From Asticcacaulis taihuensis (GTDB taxonomy: Bacteria; Pseudomonadota; Alphaproteobacteria; Caulobacterales; Caulobacteraceae), in the NCBI RefSeq assembly GCF_900100255.1, contig NZ_FMTS01000001.1, positions 1 to 64,000 on the forward strand: 64,000 nt of DNA. The letters are read 5' to 3'. Each line of letters starts with the position of its first letter. The first letter of the stretch is position 1. Below, piece by piece: positions 43,671-52,223 of this stretch. Below the pieces are notes generated by a model. It was not told the origin of the DNA. It saw only the letters and a list, made by a program, of their open reading frames with translations, and searched no databases. The position numbers and the translations under genes are program-made.

Positions 43671-44662
43671 CGCTTTCGCTCCGTAGTCTATCTCTGGCGC
43701 TTGGCATGGCGATTGTCGGTCTGCTGATTGTCCTGATGCTCTTCGGCGATGTGGCCATGAGCGGCGACATGTGGTTCGATGCGTTCTTCCGCTGGAACTC
43801 ATTGCCGGCGGAAATCATCTGGGGCATCCGCTTGCCGCGCAATCTGGCAGGTGTCGGTGTTGGGGCTATGCTCGGCATGAGCGGCGCCCTGATGCAGGGA
43901 TTGCTGCGCAATCCGCTGGCGGAACCGGGCCTGCTTGGCGTTTCTGCCGGTTCGGGACTTGGGGCGGCGCTGGCGATTGTGTTCGGTCTGGGTTTGACGC
44001 CTTTTGCCGTTGAAGGGTTTGCCCTGGCCGGCGCGGTTCTGGTCGCCGTCATTCTGCTGGTTTTCGTTCAGCGCTTTCCACAGCGTCAATCATTGATCTT
44101 GTTGGGGGTCGGACTCTCCAGCCTGTGCGGCGCCCTGATGGCACTGGTCTTCAACCTGTCACCATCGCCGGTCACCACGTCCGAAATGCTGAGCTGGATG
44201 ATGGGTTCGGTGCAGAACCGAAGCTGGTACGATGTGCTGATGTGCCTCATCGGTCTGGCGGTTGTATCCGGCCTTTCCTTACGCCTCGGTAAGGGATTGC
44301 GTTTCCTGACCCTGGGGGAGGAAACCGCGCGTTCCATGGGAATTGATATGACCCGCCTGACCCAGGTGATTGTCATCGGCTCATCGCTCCTAGCAGGGCT
44401 TTCGGTATCAGTGGCGGGCGTAATCGGTTTTGTCGGCCTGGCGGCGCCGCACTTCGTTCGCGCCTTTGGCATCAAGGATCCGTTTACGCTTATCTGGCCG
44501 TCAGCCCTGACCGGCGGATTGATGGTGCTTGTGTCGGACGGCCTTATCCGCCTGCTGCCGCCCACGGCCGATGTCCACCTCGGTGTCCTGACCTCGCTGG
44601 TCGGAGCGCCGCTTTTCGCCATACTGGCCTATAAGAGCGCCAGAAGCTGGATGCAGGACTGA
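43667..44662 (+). CDS. FecCD/BtuC-family ABC permease
   Basis: The 331-residue inner-membrane subunit has about ten helices and the family motifs IRLPRNLAGVGVGAMLGMSGALMQ, NPLAEPGLLGVSAGSGLGA, and GFVGLAAPHFVRAFG near the C-terminus (the coupling region to the ATPase). Translation is coupled to the binding protein by ATGA overlap. It probably works as a homodimer. Confidence 0.93.
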   Translation: MTLSLRSLSLALGMAIVGLLIVLMLFGDVAMSGDMWFDAFFRWNSLPAEIIWGIRLPRNLAGVGVGAMLGMSGALMQGLLRNPLAEPGLLGVSAGSGLGAALAIVFGLGLTPFAVEGFALAGAVLVAVILLVFVQRFPQRQSLILLGVGLSSLCGALMALVFNLSPSPVTTSEMLSWMMGSVQNRSWYDVLMCLIGLAVVSGLSLRLGKGLRFLTLGEETARSMGIDMTRLTQVIVIGSSLLAGLSVSVAGVIGFVGLAAPHFVRAFGIKDPFTLIWPSALTGGLMVLVSDGLIRLLPPTADVHLGVLTSLVGAPLFAILAYKSARSWMQD

Positions 44663-44671
44663 TTTACTTGG

Positions 44672-44716
44672 CGCGCTTTTTACTCCAAAAAGTGCGGACA
44701 CTTTTTGGAAAGCGCT
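44672..44716. repeat. Inverted-repeat element between permease and ATPase genes
   Basis: Inner arms CCAAAAAGTG / CACTTTTTGG (44685-44708) with loop CGGA, outer arms GCGCTT / AAGCGC. It fills nearly the whole gap between two co-operonic genes. A related element (CCGAAAAGTG / CACTTTTCGG) lies at 50982-51006. GAAAAGTG palindromes are common dispersed repeats in alphaproteobacteria. Confidence 0.7.
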
Positions 44717-44717
44717 T

Positions 44718-45479
44718 ATGCCGAACCTCCGTCTCCAGTCTGTCAGCATAAAACTCGGGCGTGACATCGTGGTTCATGAGGTGTCGGCCGAACTGGCGCC
44801 CGGCAGGCTCTACATAATGGTCGGCCCGAACGGCGCCGGCAAGACGACCCTGCTCAAGGCCATGACCAGCCTCATATCCCTGCAGTCGGGTATGATCAGC
44901 TACAATGGCCTTGATCTCGCCTTGCAGCGGCCGGGCGTGCGTGCCGAGCACATCGCCTACCTGCCACAGGAACGCAGCATCGCCTGGGATCTGAGCTGTG
45001 TCGATGTGGCTGCCCTGGGCGCGCAGCATCTCGAACCTGAACTGGCCCGGCAGAAGGCATTTGCCGAACTTCAGTCCCTGGGGCTGCAGGAGGTTGCCGA
45101 TCGTGGCGTCTTCAAGCTTTCAGGCGGTCAAAGAGCGCGGGTGTTGCTGGCGCGGGTAATGGCCAGTCCGGCCGATGTTCTGTTGTTGGATGAACCCCTG
45201 ATCGCGCTTGACCCGGCCTGGCAGAGGCAGGTGCTGATCCGTCTGAAGCAGCGTGCCGAGGCCGGCCAAACCGTGATCCTCAGCCTGCATGACCTGCATC
45301 TGGCGGCGCAGTTCGCCGATACCGTCCTCCTGATGGACAAGGGACGGCTGGTGAAGATGGATGTGCCGGAAAAAATATTTGTTCCCAGCCTGTTATCGGA
45401 AGTCTTTAATCTGAAAGGCGAGTTGATTGCCGGCGAGGGACAGAAGACTCTCAGGCTGGAGAGCCTGCCGCTCCTTTAA
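44718..45479 (+). CDS. ABC importer ATPase (FecE/BtuD/HmuV type)
   Basis: The 253-residue ATPase shows Walker A GPNGAGKTTLLKAM, a Q-loop at AYLPQERSI, signature LSGGQRARVLLARV, Walker B VLLLDEPLIALDP and H-loop SLHDLHLA. It completes the binding protein-permease-ATPase importer. The stop TAA (45477-45479) lies next to the lytic transglycosylase tail. Confidence 0.93.
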   Translation: MPNLRLQSVSIKLGRDIVVHEVSAELAPGRLYIMVGPNGAGKTTLLKAMTSLISLQSGMISYNGLDLALQRPGVRAEHIAYLPQERSIAWDLSCVDVAALGAQHLEPELARQKAFAELQSLGLQEVADRGVFKLSGGQRARVLLARVMASPADVLLLDEPLIALDPAWQRQVLIRLKQRAEAGQTVILSLHDLHLAAQFADTVLLMDKGRLVKMDVPEKIFVPSLLSEVFNLKGELIAGEGQKTLRLESLPLL

Positions 45480-45510
45480 TCGCGTTTCTTCTTCGTCGAT
45501 TTCTTCTTTT

Positions 45511-47919
45511 TTACAGACTCGGCCTTTTCTTTTTAGCCGCTTTCGCCGTTGTCTTCTTCTTGGCTGGCTCCGCCTTCGCCACCGGGTTAGGGACCGGCCT
45601 CATGCTGACGGGCGGGTTTGGCACGGGCGCCATAGTGGTCGGGGCAGGGGCTGTCGCCGTTCCGGTCAGTTGCGCCGCAGCAGCCGCATTGCTCGTTACG
45701 CCCTTGTTGTAATCGGCATAGCTGATCGGAGCGTCGGGCGAAGCGACATCGCTGAATTCAGGTCCGGTGAAAGGGCCGATCGGGCCGGGGAAGCCGCGCT
45801 GCACATCGGCCATGGCGGTGAGGGGCGCGGTGCCGCCATTCAGGCGGGCGCGATAGACTCGCATGTTTTCCGTCACGCGCATCATATAGTTGCGCGTTTC
45901 GGTGAAGGGGTGGCACTCGATGAAGGACAAAGGATCGGCAGTGGCGCCGCGCGGATCGCCACAGGTGTCGATCCAGGTCTGCATCCGGCTGGGGCCGGCA
46001 TTATAACCGGCGGCGGCCATGATGTAGGAGCCGTCGAACTTATCCACCAGTTCGCCCAGGTGATACTTGCCGAGCGTCATATTGTATTCCGGTTCGTAGA
46101 GTGCTGCATCGCCACTGTAGCCGATGCCCAGGCGCCGGGCGACGGCCCTTCCGGTGGAGGGGATCAACTGCATCATGCCGCGGGCATTTGCGCCGGAACG
46201 CACGCTGGGATCGAAACTCGATTCCTGCCGGGTAATGGCCAGCACGAAAGCGGGTTCCGGCCCGGACACATTCGGTACGCTGCGTACGGGATAGGCGCGT
46301 TCAGGGAGGTAGAAGCCGCGCTGCATGGCCACACGCGCCACCTTCATGGCCATGAGCTGTGAATCGTACTGCCCGACCAGATCGACCAGCAGCGCCTCTT
46401 CCTCGGCATTGGGCATGACATCATCAAGATGCAGCACCAGGGCGCGGAACAGGTCCAGTTCGCCGGCCTGACCGAGAAGGCGTGCGGCCTTGATCATTTC
46501 GCGGCCCTCGAAACGGGCACGATCGGCGGCACTTGGTACCGGATCTTTGCCGAGCGTGATGGTCTTGATGCCGGCTTTTTCCGCCGCCATCTGGCCATAG
46601 AAGGCGTATATGTACTGACCACCTTGTTCGTAATAGCGCTGGGCGAGGGTGGCGTCGGCGTCGATGCCATTAAGCGCCGGATGGTTGCGGGCTTCATAGG
46701 CGCGGCCCAGCCAGTAGTTGGCCCGGCCTTGCGTGATCGGCGAGGTGCCGGCGGTGGCCAGGGCCTGGAAGTGGCGGATGGCCGAATCTGTGTCGTTCAA
46801 CTTAAGGAGTGCCATCCAACCGGCAAAGAACTCCGCTTCGGCCATGCTTTCACCGGGATCGAAGCCCCCGTTGTTCATCGCATCATAGGCAGTGCGATAA
46901 TTGCGGGCCTTCAGGGCGGCTTTGAAATAGCCAAGGCGAAGGGAATAAAGCTGGCTGGCCGCTTCCGGGCTGGCCGAAGCCTGGGGCAGGTCGGGCAGTA
47001 ACTGGAAGCCGAGCGTTTCCAGCCCTTTGCCGTTCAGGTATTTGGCGCGGGCAAAGGCGAGCGCGGGATTATGCGGATCGCCGGCCAGCGCCGTCTGATA
47101 GAGCCCGTCCGAGGCCGCCGAACCGGTACGCATGGCGATCACGGCATTGGCGACATCAGCGTCATGCTGACCAACATAGGCGGTCATGTCGCGGATCGTC
47201 TGGGAATTGGCATTCTGGTAGTTGATTTCCAGGCAAAGCAGGCGCGCCTTGTGGTCGTCCTGATTGAGGTAGGTGCCAAAGGCCTGATAGAAATTCGCCT
47301 GGGCGAGGGAATCGAACACCTTAGTCCGCCACCAGCTTTTGGCCAGGGCGCGGGCCTCATCAGTACGCGCCAGGTTGCCATAGGCCGAGATCAGGGCCGT
47401 GGCGCCTTCTGTGGTCTGCGGCGGCGCACCCTTGAACCAGTCGACAATCTGCTGCGCCGTCATGCCCGACAGGCCGATCAGCTTTTCGGCGGCGATCTGG
47501 CGCTTGGATTCGCGCGGCCAGCCCCACAGGTCACGGCGGGCGGCATCCAGCGCGGCGAAACTGTAGATATTGCCGTCATTATTGATGATAGTCCAGGTGA
47601 CGATCTTGCGTGCTACTGGATTGCTCAGGCCTGCGGCCAGCGAATCGGCCTGGGCGAAATTACGTGACTTGGCCGCGGAAAGCGCCTGCTCCAGCAAATC
47701 CATATCGTTGCCACTGAGGCCGGACGGGATATAGGGGCGCGCCGTATCGGTCGGCATAGGCATGGTCGCCTGCGGCACGTCATTCACTTCAGGCGCCGGA
47801 TCATCCTGGGCAGCCACGGGTTGCAGGGTGCCCAGGGTGAGGGCGCTGACACCGGCGATCAAAAGGGTCTTGCGAATAAAGGGATTGAGCTTACGTATCT
47901 GGCGGTCAGTCGGGGTCAT
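45511..47919 (-). CDS. Soluble lytic murein transglycosylase, C-terminus apparently truncated
   Basis: The 802-residue protein has an N-terminal basic/hydrophobic signal region (ending PVAAQD), a long alpha-superhelical domain with TPR/Slt-like repeats and a C-terminal SLT domain. The catalytic Glu is in ITRQESSFDP, followed by GANARGMMQLIPSTG and AAGYNAGP. It cleaves peptidoglycan glycan strands. The tail turns Pro- and Lys-rich, then stops after KKKRPSL. Restoring one A in the A5 run at 45530-45534 would continue KEKAESVKKKKSTKKKRD to a stop at 45476-45478, so the current stop may be a frameshift product. Start: ATG 47919 with AGGAT upstream; the frame itself is open to 48108. Confidence 0.9.
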   Translation of the reverse strand: MTPTDRQIRKLNPFIRKTLLIAGVSALTLGTLQPVAAQDDPAPEVNDVPQATMPMPTDTARPYIPSGLSGNDMDLLEQALSAAKSRNFAQADSLAAGLSNPVARKIVTWTIINNDGNIYSFAALDAARRDLWGWPRESKRQIAAEKLIGLSGMTAQQIVDWFKGAPPQTTEGATALISAYGNLARTDEARALAKSWWRTKVFDSLAQANFYQAFGTYLNQDDHKARLLCLEINYQNANSQTIRDMTAYVGQHDADVANAVIAMRTGSAASDGLYQTALAGDPHNPALAFARAKYLNGKGLETLGFQLLPDLPQASASPEAASQLYSLRLGYFKAALKARNYRTAYDAMNNGGFDPGESMAEAEFFAGWMALLKLNDTDSAIRHFQALATAGTSPITQGRANYWLGRAYEARNHPALNGIDADATLAQRYYEQGGQYIYAFYGQMAAEKAGIKTITLGKDPVPSAADRARFEGREMIKAARLLGQAGELDLFRALVLHLDDVMPNAEEEALLVDLVGQYDSQLMAMKVARVAMQRGFYLPERAYPVRSVPNVSGPEPAFVLAITRQESSFDPSVRSGANARGMMQLIPSTGRAVARRLGIGYSGDAALYEPEYNMTLGKYHLGELVDKFDGSYIMAAAGYNAGPSRMQTWIDTCGDPRGATADPLSFIECHPFTETRNYMMRVTENMRVYRARLNGGTAPLTAMADVQRGFPGPIGPFTGPEFSDVASPDAPISYADYNKGVTSNAAAAAQLTGTATAPAPTTMAPVPNPPVSMRPVPNPVAKAEPAKKKTTAKAAKKKRPSL

Positions 47920-48095
47920 AATAATCCTGTCATTGGGCCAAAAGCGGTATGGCCGAACTATAGGCGATAGTTTCTTTTTAGAAAGCCATTGCGGCGAATG
48001 CTTTGTGTATCTATGGCTATTTTTATATATTCCCAAGCCACAGATGGCCGAAAAACCACAACTTTCCGTGTTTGCGGTGAGACGAGAGTAGACGA

Positions 48096-49211
48096 ATGAC
48101 CGATACATCTGCCCAGCCCCTGTTTCGCGGTGTGATTACCGCCCTGGTGACGCCGTTCAAGAATGGCGAGGTGGACTATGCGGCCTTCGAGAAACTGATC
48201 GAGCTTCAGATAGCAGCGGGCGTTCATGGCGTCGTGCCGGTCGGCACCACGGGTGAAACCTCGACGCTTTCCATGGAAGAGCACCGCAAGGTGGTCGAAT
48301 TGTGCGTACGCAAGGTGGGCGGGCGGATCAAGGTGATCGCTGGCGCCGGTTCCAACAATACTGCCGAGACCCTGGAACTGGCGCATCACGCCAAGGCCGT
48401 GGGCGCTGATGCTGTTCTGGTAGTCGCGCCCTATTACAACAAACCCTCTCAGGAAGGTTTGTATCAGCATTTCAAGGCTTTGAACGATTCCGTTCAGATT
48501 CCGGTTCTGCTCTATAATGTCCCCGGCCGCACGGTCGTTGACATGAGCAATGACACCATTGCCCGCCTGGCGAAGCTGCCCAACATTGTCGGCATCAAGG
48601 ACGCCACCGGTGACCTGGAGCGTATCAGCCAGCAGCGCCTGCTGATCGATGGCGACTTCTCCTACATTTCTGGCGATGACCCGACTCTGCTGGGTTATCT
48701 GGCGCATGGTGGCCACGGCGTGATCTCGGTGACCTCTAATGTGGCGCCGGCGCAGGTCGTGGCCATGTATGAAGCGGCCGCTCAGGGCGCCTTTGATACC
48801 GCCCGTCAGTGGCAGGACAAGCTGATCACCCTGCACAAGGTGCTGTTCGCAGACTCGTCACCGTCGCCGACCAAGTACGCCATGAGCCGGCTGGGCATCT
48901 GCACAGATGAGGTGCGTCTGCCGATCGTTGCCTGTTCGCAGGGCGTGCGGCCGCTGGTCGATCAGGCGCTGGCTCTGGCGGGGCTTGAGACAACTGTTCG
49001 ACAATTAAGCCGCGATGAAACTATTTCATTAGTGTTCGAAAAGCTGAAGAATGGTGAAATCATAGATGCCAAGCAATTAGAGCTTGCAGGAGCATCTGAA
49101 TATGACATTCGTGGTGGAGTCGATGCTGCTCGTCGTCAAAACATGAATGTTGTTAGTTTGGGTCATAGCACCTTTAAATGGCAACTTCAGCCCGGTATTT
49201 ACGAAGAGTAG
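48096..49211 (+). CDS. dapA: 4-hydroxy-tetrahydrodipicolinate synthase with a C-terminal extension
   Basis: DapA condenses pyruvate and aspartate semialdehyde in lysine/DAP synthesis. Residues 1-297 are a normal enzyme: [13 protein letters not shown], the tyrosine in LLYNVPGRT and Schiff-base Lys168 in VGIKDATGD. It normally ends after ALALAGL. Here 74 more residues follow (48987-49208), starting [17 protein letters not shown] and ending [15 protein letters not shown]. This stretch is visibly more AT-rich, with three TTA codons, and could be a winged-helix-like domain ([11 protein letters not shown]...[19 protein letters not shown]). smpB starts 6 bases later. Confidence 0.93.
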   Translation: MTDTSAQPLFRGVITALVTPFKNGEVDYAAFEKLIELQIAAGVHGVVPVGTTGETSTLSMEEHRKVVELCVRKVGGRIKVIAGAGSNNTAETLELAHHAKAVGADAVLVVAPYYNKPSQEGLYQHFKALNDSVQIPVLLYNVPGRTVVDMSNDTIARLAKLPNIVGIKDATGDLERISQQRLLIDGDFSYISGDDPTLLGYLAHGGHGVISVTSNVAPAQVVAMYEAAAQGAFDTARQWQDKLITLHKVLFADSSPSPTKYAMSRLGICTDEVRLPIVACSQGVRPLVDQALALAGLETTVRQLSRDETISLVFEKLKNGEIIDAKQLELAGASEYDIRGGVDAARRQNMNVVSLGHSTFKWQLQPGIYEE

Positions 49212-49217
49212 AAGTCG

Positions 49218-49694
49218 TTGGCAGAAAAAGATCAGTCCAATTACAAGACGATCGCCGATAACCGGCGGGCGCGATTTGATTATTTCCTTGAGCAGAATAC
49301 CGAGGCCGGCATTGCTCTTACCGGCACGGAGGTGAAGTCCCTGCGCTCCGGCCGGGCCAATATCGCGGAATCCTATGTCAGTATCGAGAATGGCGACGAA
49401 CTGTGCCTGATCAATGCCGATATCCCGCCCTATGGCCATGCCAACCGCTTCAACCACGAGCCGCGCCGGCCGCGCAAGCTGCTGCTGCACCGCAAGGAAA
49501 TCCACCGGTTCATGATCGCCATCCAGCGCGAGGGCATGACGATCATCCCGACCCGGCTCTATTTCAATGACAAGGGCATGGTGAAACTGGAGATTGCACT
49601 CGCCAAGGGCAAGAAGAATCATGACAAGCGTGAAGCCACCGCTGAACGCGACTGGGCGCGAGATAAAGCGCGTCTGATGCGGGATAAGGGTTAA
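49218..49694 (+). CDS. smpB: SsrA-binding protein SmpB
   Basis: The 158-residue trans-translation factor binds tmRNA. Motifs: [37 protein letters not shown] and the C-terminal basic tail [21 protein letters not shown]. It starts at TTG 49218 after a weak ribosome site (GAAGAG); no better start exists in frame. The dapA-smpB order is common in alphaproteobacteria. Its stop shares TTAA with the convergent SDR gene. Confidence 0.95.
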   Translation: MAEKDQSNYKTIADNRRARFDYFLEQNTEAGIALTGTEVKSLRSGRANIAESYVSIENGDELCLINADIPPYGHANRFNHEPRRPRKLLLHRKEIHRFMIAIQREGMTIIPTRLYFNDKGMVKLEIALAKGKKNHDKREATAERDWARDKARLMRDKG

Positions 49695-50470
49695 AGGACT
49701 CCCGGAAAAGCGCCGCCATCGATCAGCAGGCTCTGACCGGTGATATAGCCTGCCTGGGCCGAGCACAGAAAGGCGCAAGCCGCACCGAATTCATCCGGCT
49801 CACCGAAACGTCTGGCCGGAATGGTCTGGCGGCGTTCATCGCGGATGATTTCAATATCGACGCCACGCTGTTCGGCATTGCGTTTCTGGCCCGATTGCAG
49901 CCGATGGGTGTCGAATGTCCCCGGCAACAGGAAATTGATGGTGACATTGGCATGGGCCACGCTACGCGCCACGCCGGCCAGGAAGCCGGTCAGGCCGAGG
50001 CGCGCGCCGCTCGACAGATCCAGCCCGTTCAGCGGCATTTTCACCGAGCCGGAGGTGATATTGACAATGCGGCCGAAGCGCCGTTCGACCATGCCGTCGA
50101 TCACCCGCTGCACCAGTTCGATTGGCGTTACCATATTGCCGGTCAGTCCTTCCAGCATGGCGGTGCGGTCGATCTGGCGGAAATCACGATAGGGCGGGCC
50201 GCCATTGTTGTTGACCAGTATATCGACTTGCGGCACGGCGGCGATCAGGGCATCTTGCGTCTCCGCCAGACTGACATCGCCGGCTACCGGAATGACCTGC
50301 GCGCCTGTCAGCTCGCGTATTTCTGCCGCCGCGGCTTCCAGCTTTTCCGCATCGCGGCCATTGATGACCACTGTGCAGCCGGCGTGGGCCAGTTCGATGG
50401 CGCAGGCTTTTCCCAGCCCGTCGCTTGAGGCGCAGACAATGGCATAACGCCCCCTTATTCCCAGATCCAT
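49691..50470 (-). CDS. SDR-family protein with replaced YxxxK motif
   Basis: The 259-residue Rossmann protein has the N-terminal nucleotide motif [22 protein letters not shown] (NNAG equivalent), the catalytic-Ser strand [11 protein letters not shown] and C-terminal GQSLLIDGG. The Tyr-xxx-Lys position reads SSGAR ([10 protein letters not shown]), so the classical catalytic pair is missing. A subgroup of SDR proteins with N/S-GAR here is known to me, without an assigned reaction. It follows the VOC gene by 3 bases, so the two are one unit. Confidence 0.88.
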   Translation of the reverse strand: MDLGIRGRYAIVCASSDGLGKACAIELAHAGCTVVINGRDAEKLEAAAAEIRELTGAQVIPVAGDVSLAETQDALIAAVPQVDILVNNNGGPPYRDFRQIDRTAMLEGLTGNMVTPIELVQRVIDGMVERRFGRIVNITSGSVKMPLNGLDLSSGARLGLTGFLAGVARSVAHANVTINFLLPGTFDTHRLQSGQKRNAEQRGVDIEIIRDERRQTIPARRFGEPDEFGAACAFLCSAQAGYITGQSLLIDGGAFPGVL

Positions 50471-50473
50471 GAA

Positions 50474-50902
50474 TTACGCCTTATGCTCCGAAATCGACAG
50501 CAGATTGCCGTCCGGGTCCTTGAACCATGCCACCTTGTCGCCACCCGGCGCCGTCCATACGCCATGTGGTGTCTGCGCTGCGCCGAGCCAGTCATAGAGC
50601 TCGAACTTGATATCAAGCGCGGTCATAGCGAACACCTTGTCGTCGATATTGGTCACCTGAAAGCCGAAAACCGTATAGGGTGCGACATGTAGCTGTGGCG
50701 GTTTGGTCAGAGGGATGAGTGTCGAGCCGGAACGCAGAACAAGGGCGTATTCATCGCGGCTGAAAACGGTCAGGCCCAGAATGCCTTCATAAAAGGCGCG
50801 GGCCTGATCGAAATCGCTGACGGCCAGAAATCCCATCGGCGTGGCGTCACGCAAGGGCAGCGGGCCGGCCGGTGCGGATTTGGTCAGATTAAGTCCGAGC
50901 AT
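50474..50902 (-). CDS. VOC (glyoxalase/bleomycin-resistance)-family protein
   Basis: The 142-residue protein has one VOC domain: MGFLAVSDFDQARAFYEGILGL, then VFGFQVTNIDDK and WFKDPDGNLLSISEH, whose terminal Glu is a usual metal ligand. The first ligand position (His or Glu in strand 1) is Gly-Phe-Leu-Ala here, so metal binding may be incomplete. ATG 50902 has GGAG 8 bases upstream; ATG 50923 is in frame. It is first in the VOC-SDR unit. Confidence 0.85.
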   Translation of the reverse strand: MLGLNLTKSAPAGPLPLRDATPMGFLAVSDFDQARAFYEGILGLTVFSRDEYALVLRSGSTLIPLTKPPQLHVAPYTVFGFQVTNIDDKVFAMTALDIKFELYDWLGAAQTPHGVWTAPGGDKVAWFKDPDGNLLSISEHKA

Positions 50903-50974
50903 GGCATGGACTCCGCAAATCATACCGCGTCAGCATGACGGCACCCGGCATAAAAAATCAAACCGGAAGCTAAA

Positions 50975-51073
50975 GCACTTTCCGAAAAGTGTGACGCACT
51001 TTTCGGATTAAAAAGTGCGTAGAAGCAAAAAATTAGAGCGCCGATCTGATCCAATCAGATCGGAAAACGCTCT
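50975..51073. repeat. Pair of dispersed inverted-repeat elements
   Basis: Element A (50975-51018): CCGAAAAGTG / CACTTTTCGG nested within GCACTTT / AAAGTGC. Element B (51035-51073): AGAGCG, CCGATCTGAT, CCA, ATCAGATCGG, AAAA, CGCTCT. Both are near-perfect hairpins between the VOC gene and the NYN gene; B overlaps the NYN stop codon. They look like small REP/MITE-like repeats rather than regulatory sites. Confidence 0.7.
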
Positions 51074-51659
51074 ATACGGTCTCGTCGTAATCTTCCTCGG
51101 CACCCAGGAATTTTGGCGGGTTGTGGCTGGAGCGCGGGCGGCCGACGACATTGGCCAGGTCTGCGAGATCGACGAAGGTATCGGCCTGGCGGCGCAGTTC
51201 ATCGGACGTCATGGACGGCTGTGACTTGACGGTCGACACCACGGTGACGCGGGCGCCCTTGCGCTGGACGGATTCGAGCAGGCGGCGGAAATCACCGTCG
51301 CCGGAGAACAACACCAGATGATCGGCGTGTTCGGCCATTTCCATCATGTCGCAGGCGATTTCGATATCCATGTCGCCGCGCCAGCGCTTGCGGCCCTGAC
51401 TGTCGGTATATTCCCTGGCGGTCTTGGTGATCAGGTGGAAGCCGTTGTAATCGAGCCAGTCGACCAGCGGCCGAATCGGCGAGTAATCGTCGCCCTCGAC
51501 CAGAGCGGTGTAATAATAGGCGCGGATCAGGATACCGCGTTTGCGGAATTCATCGAGTAGCTTGCGATAGTCGATGTCGAAATTCAGCGCCTTGGCGGCT
51601 GAATAGAGGTTGGCACCGTCAATAAAAAGCGCGATACGGTCGGTCGGATAAAAGCTCAT
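51072..51659 (-). CDS. NYN-domain (LabA/DUF88) putative ribonuclease
   Basis: The 195-residue PIN-like protein has acidic catalytic positions: FIDGANLYSAAK (Asp-Asn), GDMDIEIACDMM and LFSGDGDFRRLLESV. The C-terminus has a short LOTUS-less tail. NYN proteins are metal-dependent RNases; the target is unknown. It is divergent from folK. Confidence 0.92.
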   Translation of the reverse strand: MSFYPTDRIALFIDGANLYSAAKALNFDIDYRKLLDEFRKRGILIRAYYYTALVEGDDYSPIRPLVDWLDYNGFHLITKTAREYTDSQGRKRWRGDMDIEIACDMMEMAEHADHLVLFSGDGDFRRLLESVQRKGARVTVVSTVKSQPSMTSDELRRQADTFVDLADLANVVGRPRSSHNPPKFLGAEEDYDETV

Positions 51660-51713
51660 GGCTATACGCTATCCTGAAAATGTGCAGTTAAAATGGCAGG
51701 CGAAGATAAGAAT

Positions 51714-52223
51714 ATGTCCGTTTTTATTGCCTACGGTTCCAACCTGTTGTCTGGTCCGGTGACTGCATCGCAAGCTTTCAGCGAGGTTGTCAAGAACTTG
51801 CAGGCGCGGGGACTGATTGTGAACAGGATTTCACGCCTGTGGTCTTCAAAGGCCTGGCCAAATCCAGACGATCCAACCTATGTCAATGCTGTCCTGCAGG
51901 TTGAAGCGAACTTGCAACCTGCTGAATTGCTGTTGCTTTTGCATGACCTGGAGCGCGAGGCCGGGCGTGTGCGCGATGGACGCCTCAATGCACCGCGCGT
52001 GCTTGACCTTGACCTTATTGCTTATGGCGAACTCATTATGAGTGGCGAAAACGGCCCGATCCTGCCGCACCCGCGCGCCGCCGAGAGGGCCTTCGTCATG
52101 GGGCCGCTGGCGGAGATTGCGCCAGACTGGGTGCATCCGCAATTAAAGCAGACGGCGGCTGAGCTTTTTAAGGCGGCTACAGTCGGCACAGACGCCTATC
52201 CTTTGGATACGGCTGCTTCCTGA
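51714..52223 (+). CDS. folK: 2-amino-4-hydroxy-6-hydroxymethyldihydropteridine pyrophosphokinase
   Basis: HPPK transfers pyrophosphate from ATP to the pterin in folate synthesis. The 169-residue protein has FIAYGSNLLSG, WSSKAWPNPDDPTYVNAV (acceptor loop), RVLDLDLIAYGE (the metal-binding DxD) and LPHPRAAERAFVMGPLAEIAP. The start is uncertain: ATG 51714 matches the family start, while ATG 51693 adds MAGEDKN; neither has a strong ribosome site. Its 3' end overlaps the convergent EamA gene by 28 bases. Confidence 0.93.
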   Translation: MSVFIAYGSNLLSGPVTASQAFSEVVKNLQARGLIVNRISRLWSSKAWPNPDDPTYVNAVLQVEANLQPAELLLLLHDLEREAGRVRDGRLNAPRVLDLDLIAYGELIMSGENGPILPHPRAAERAFVMGPLAEIAPDWVHPQLKQTAAELFKAATVGTDAYPLDTAAS

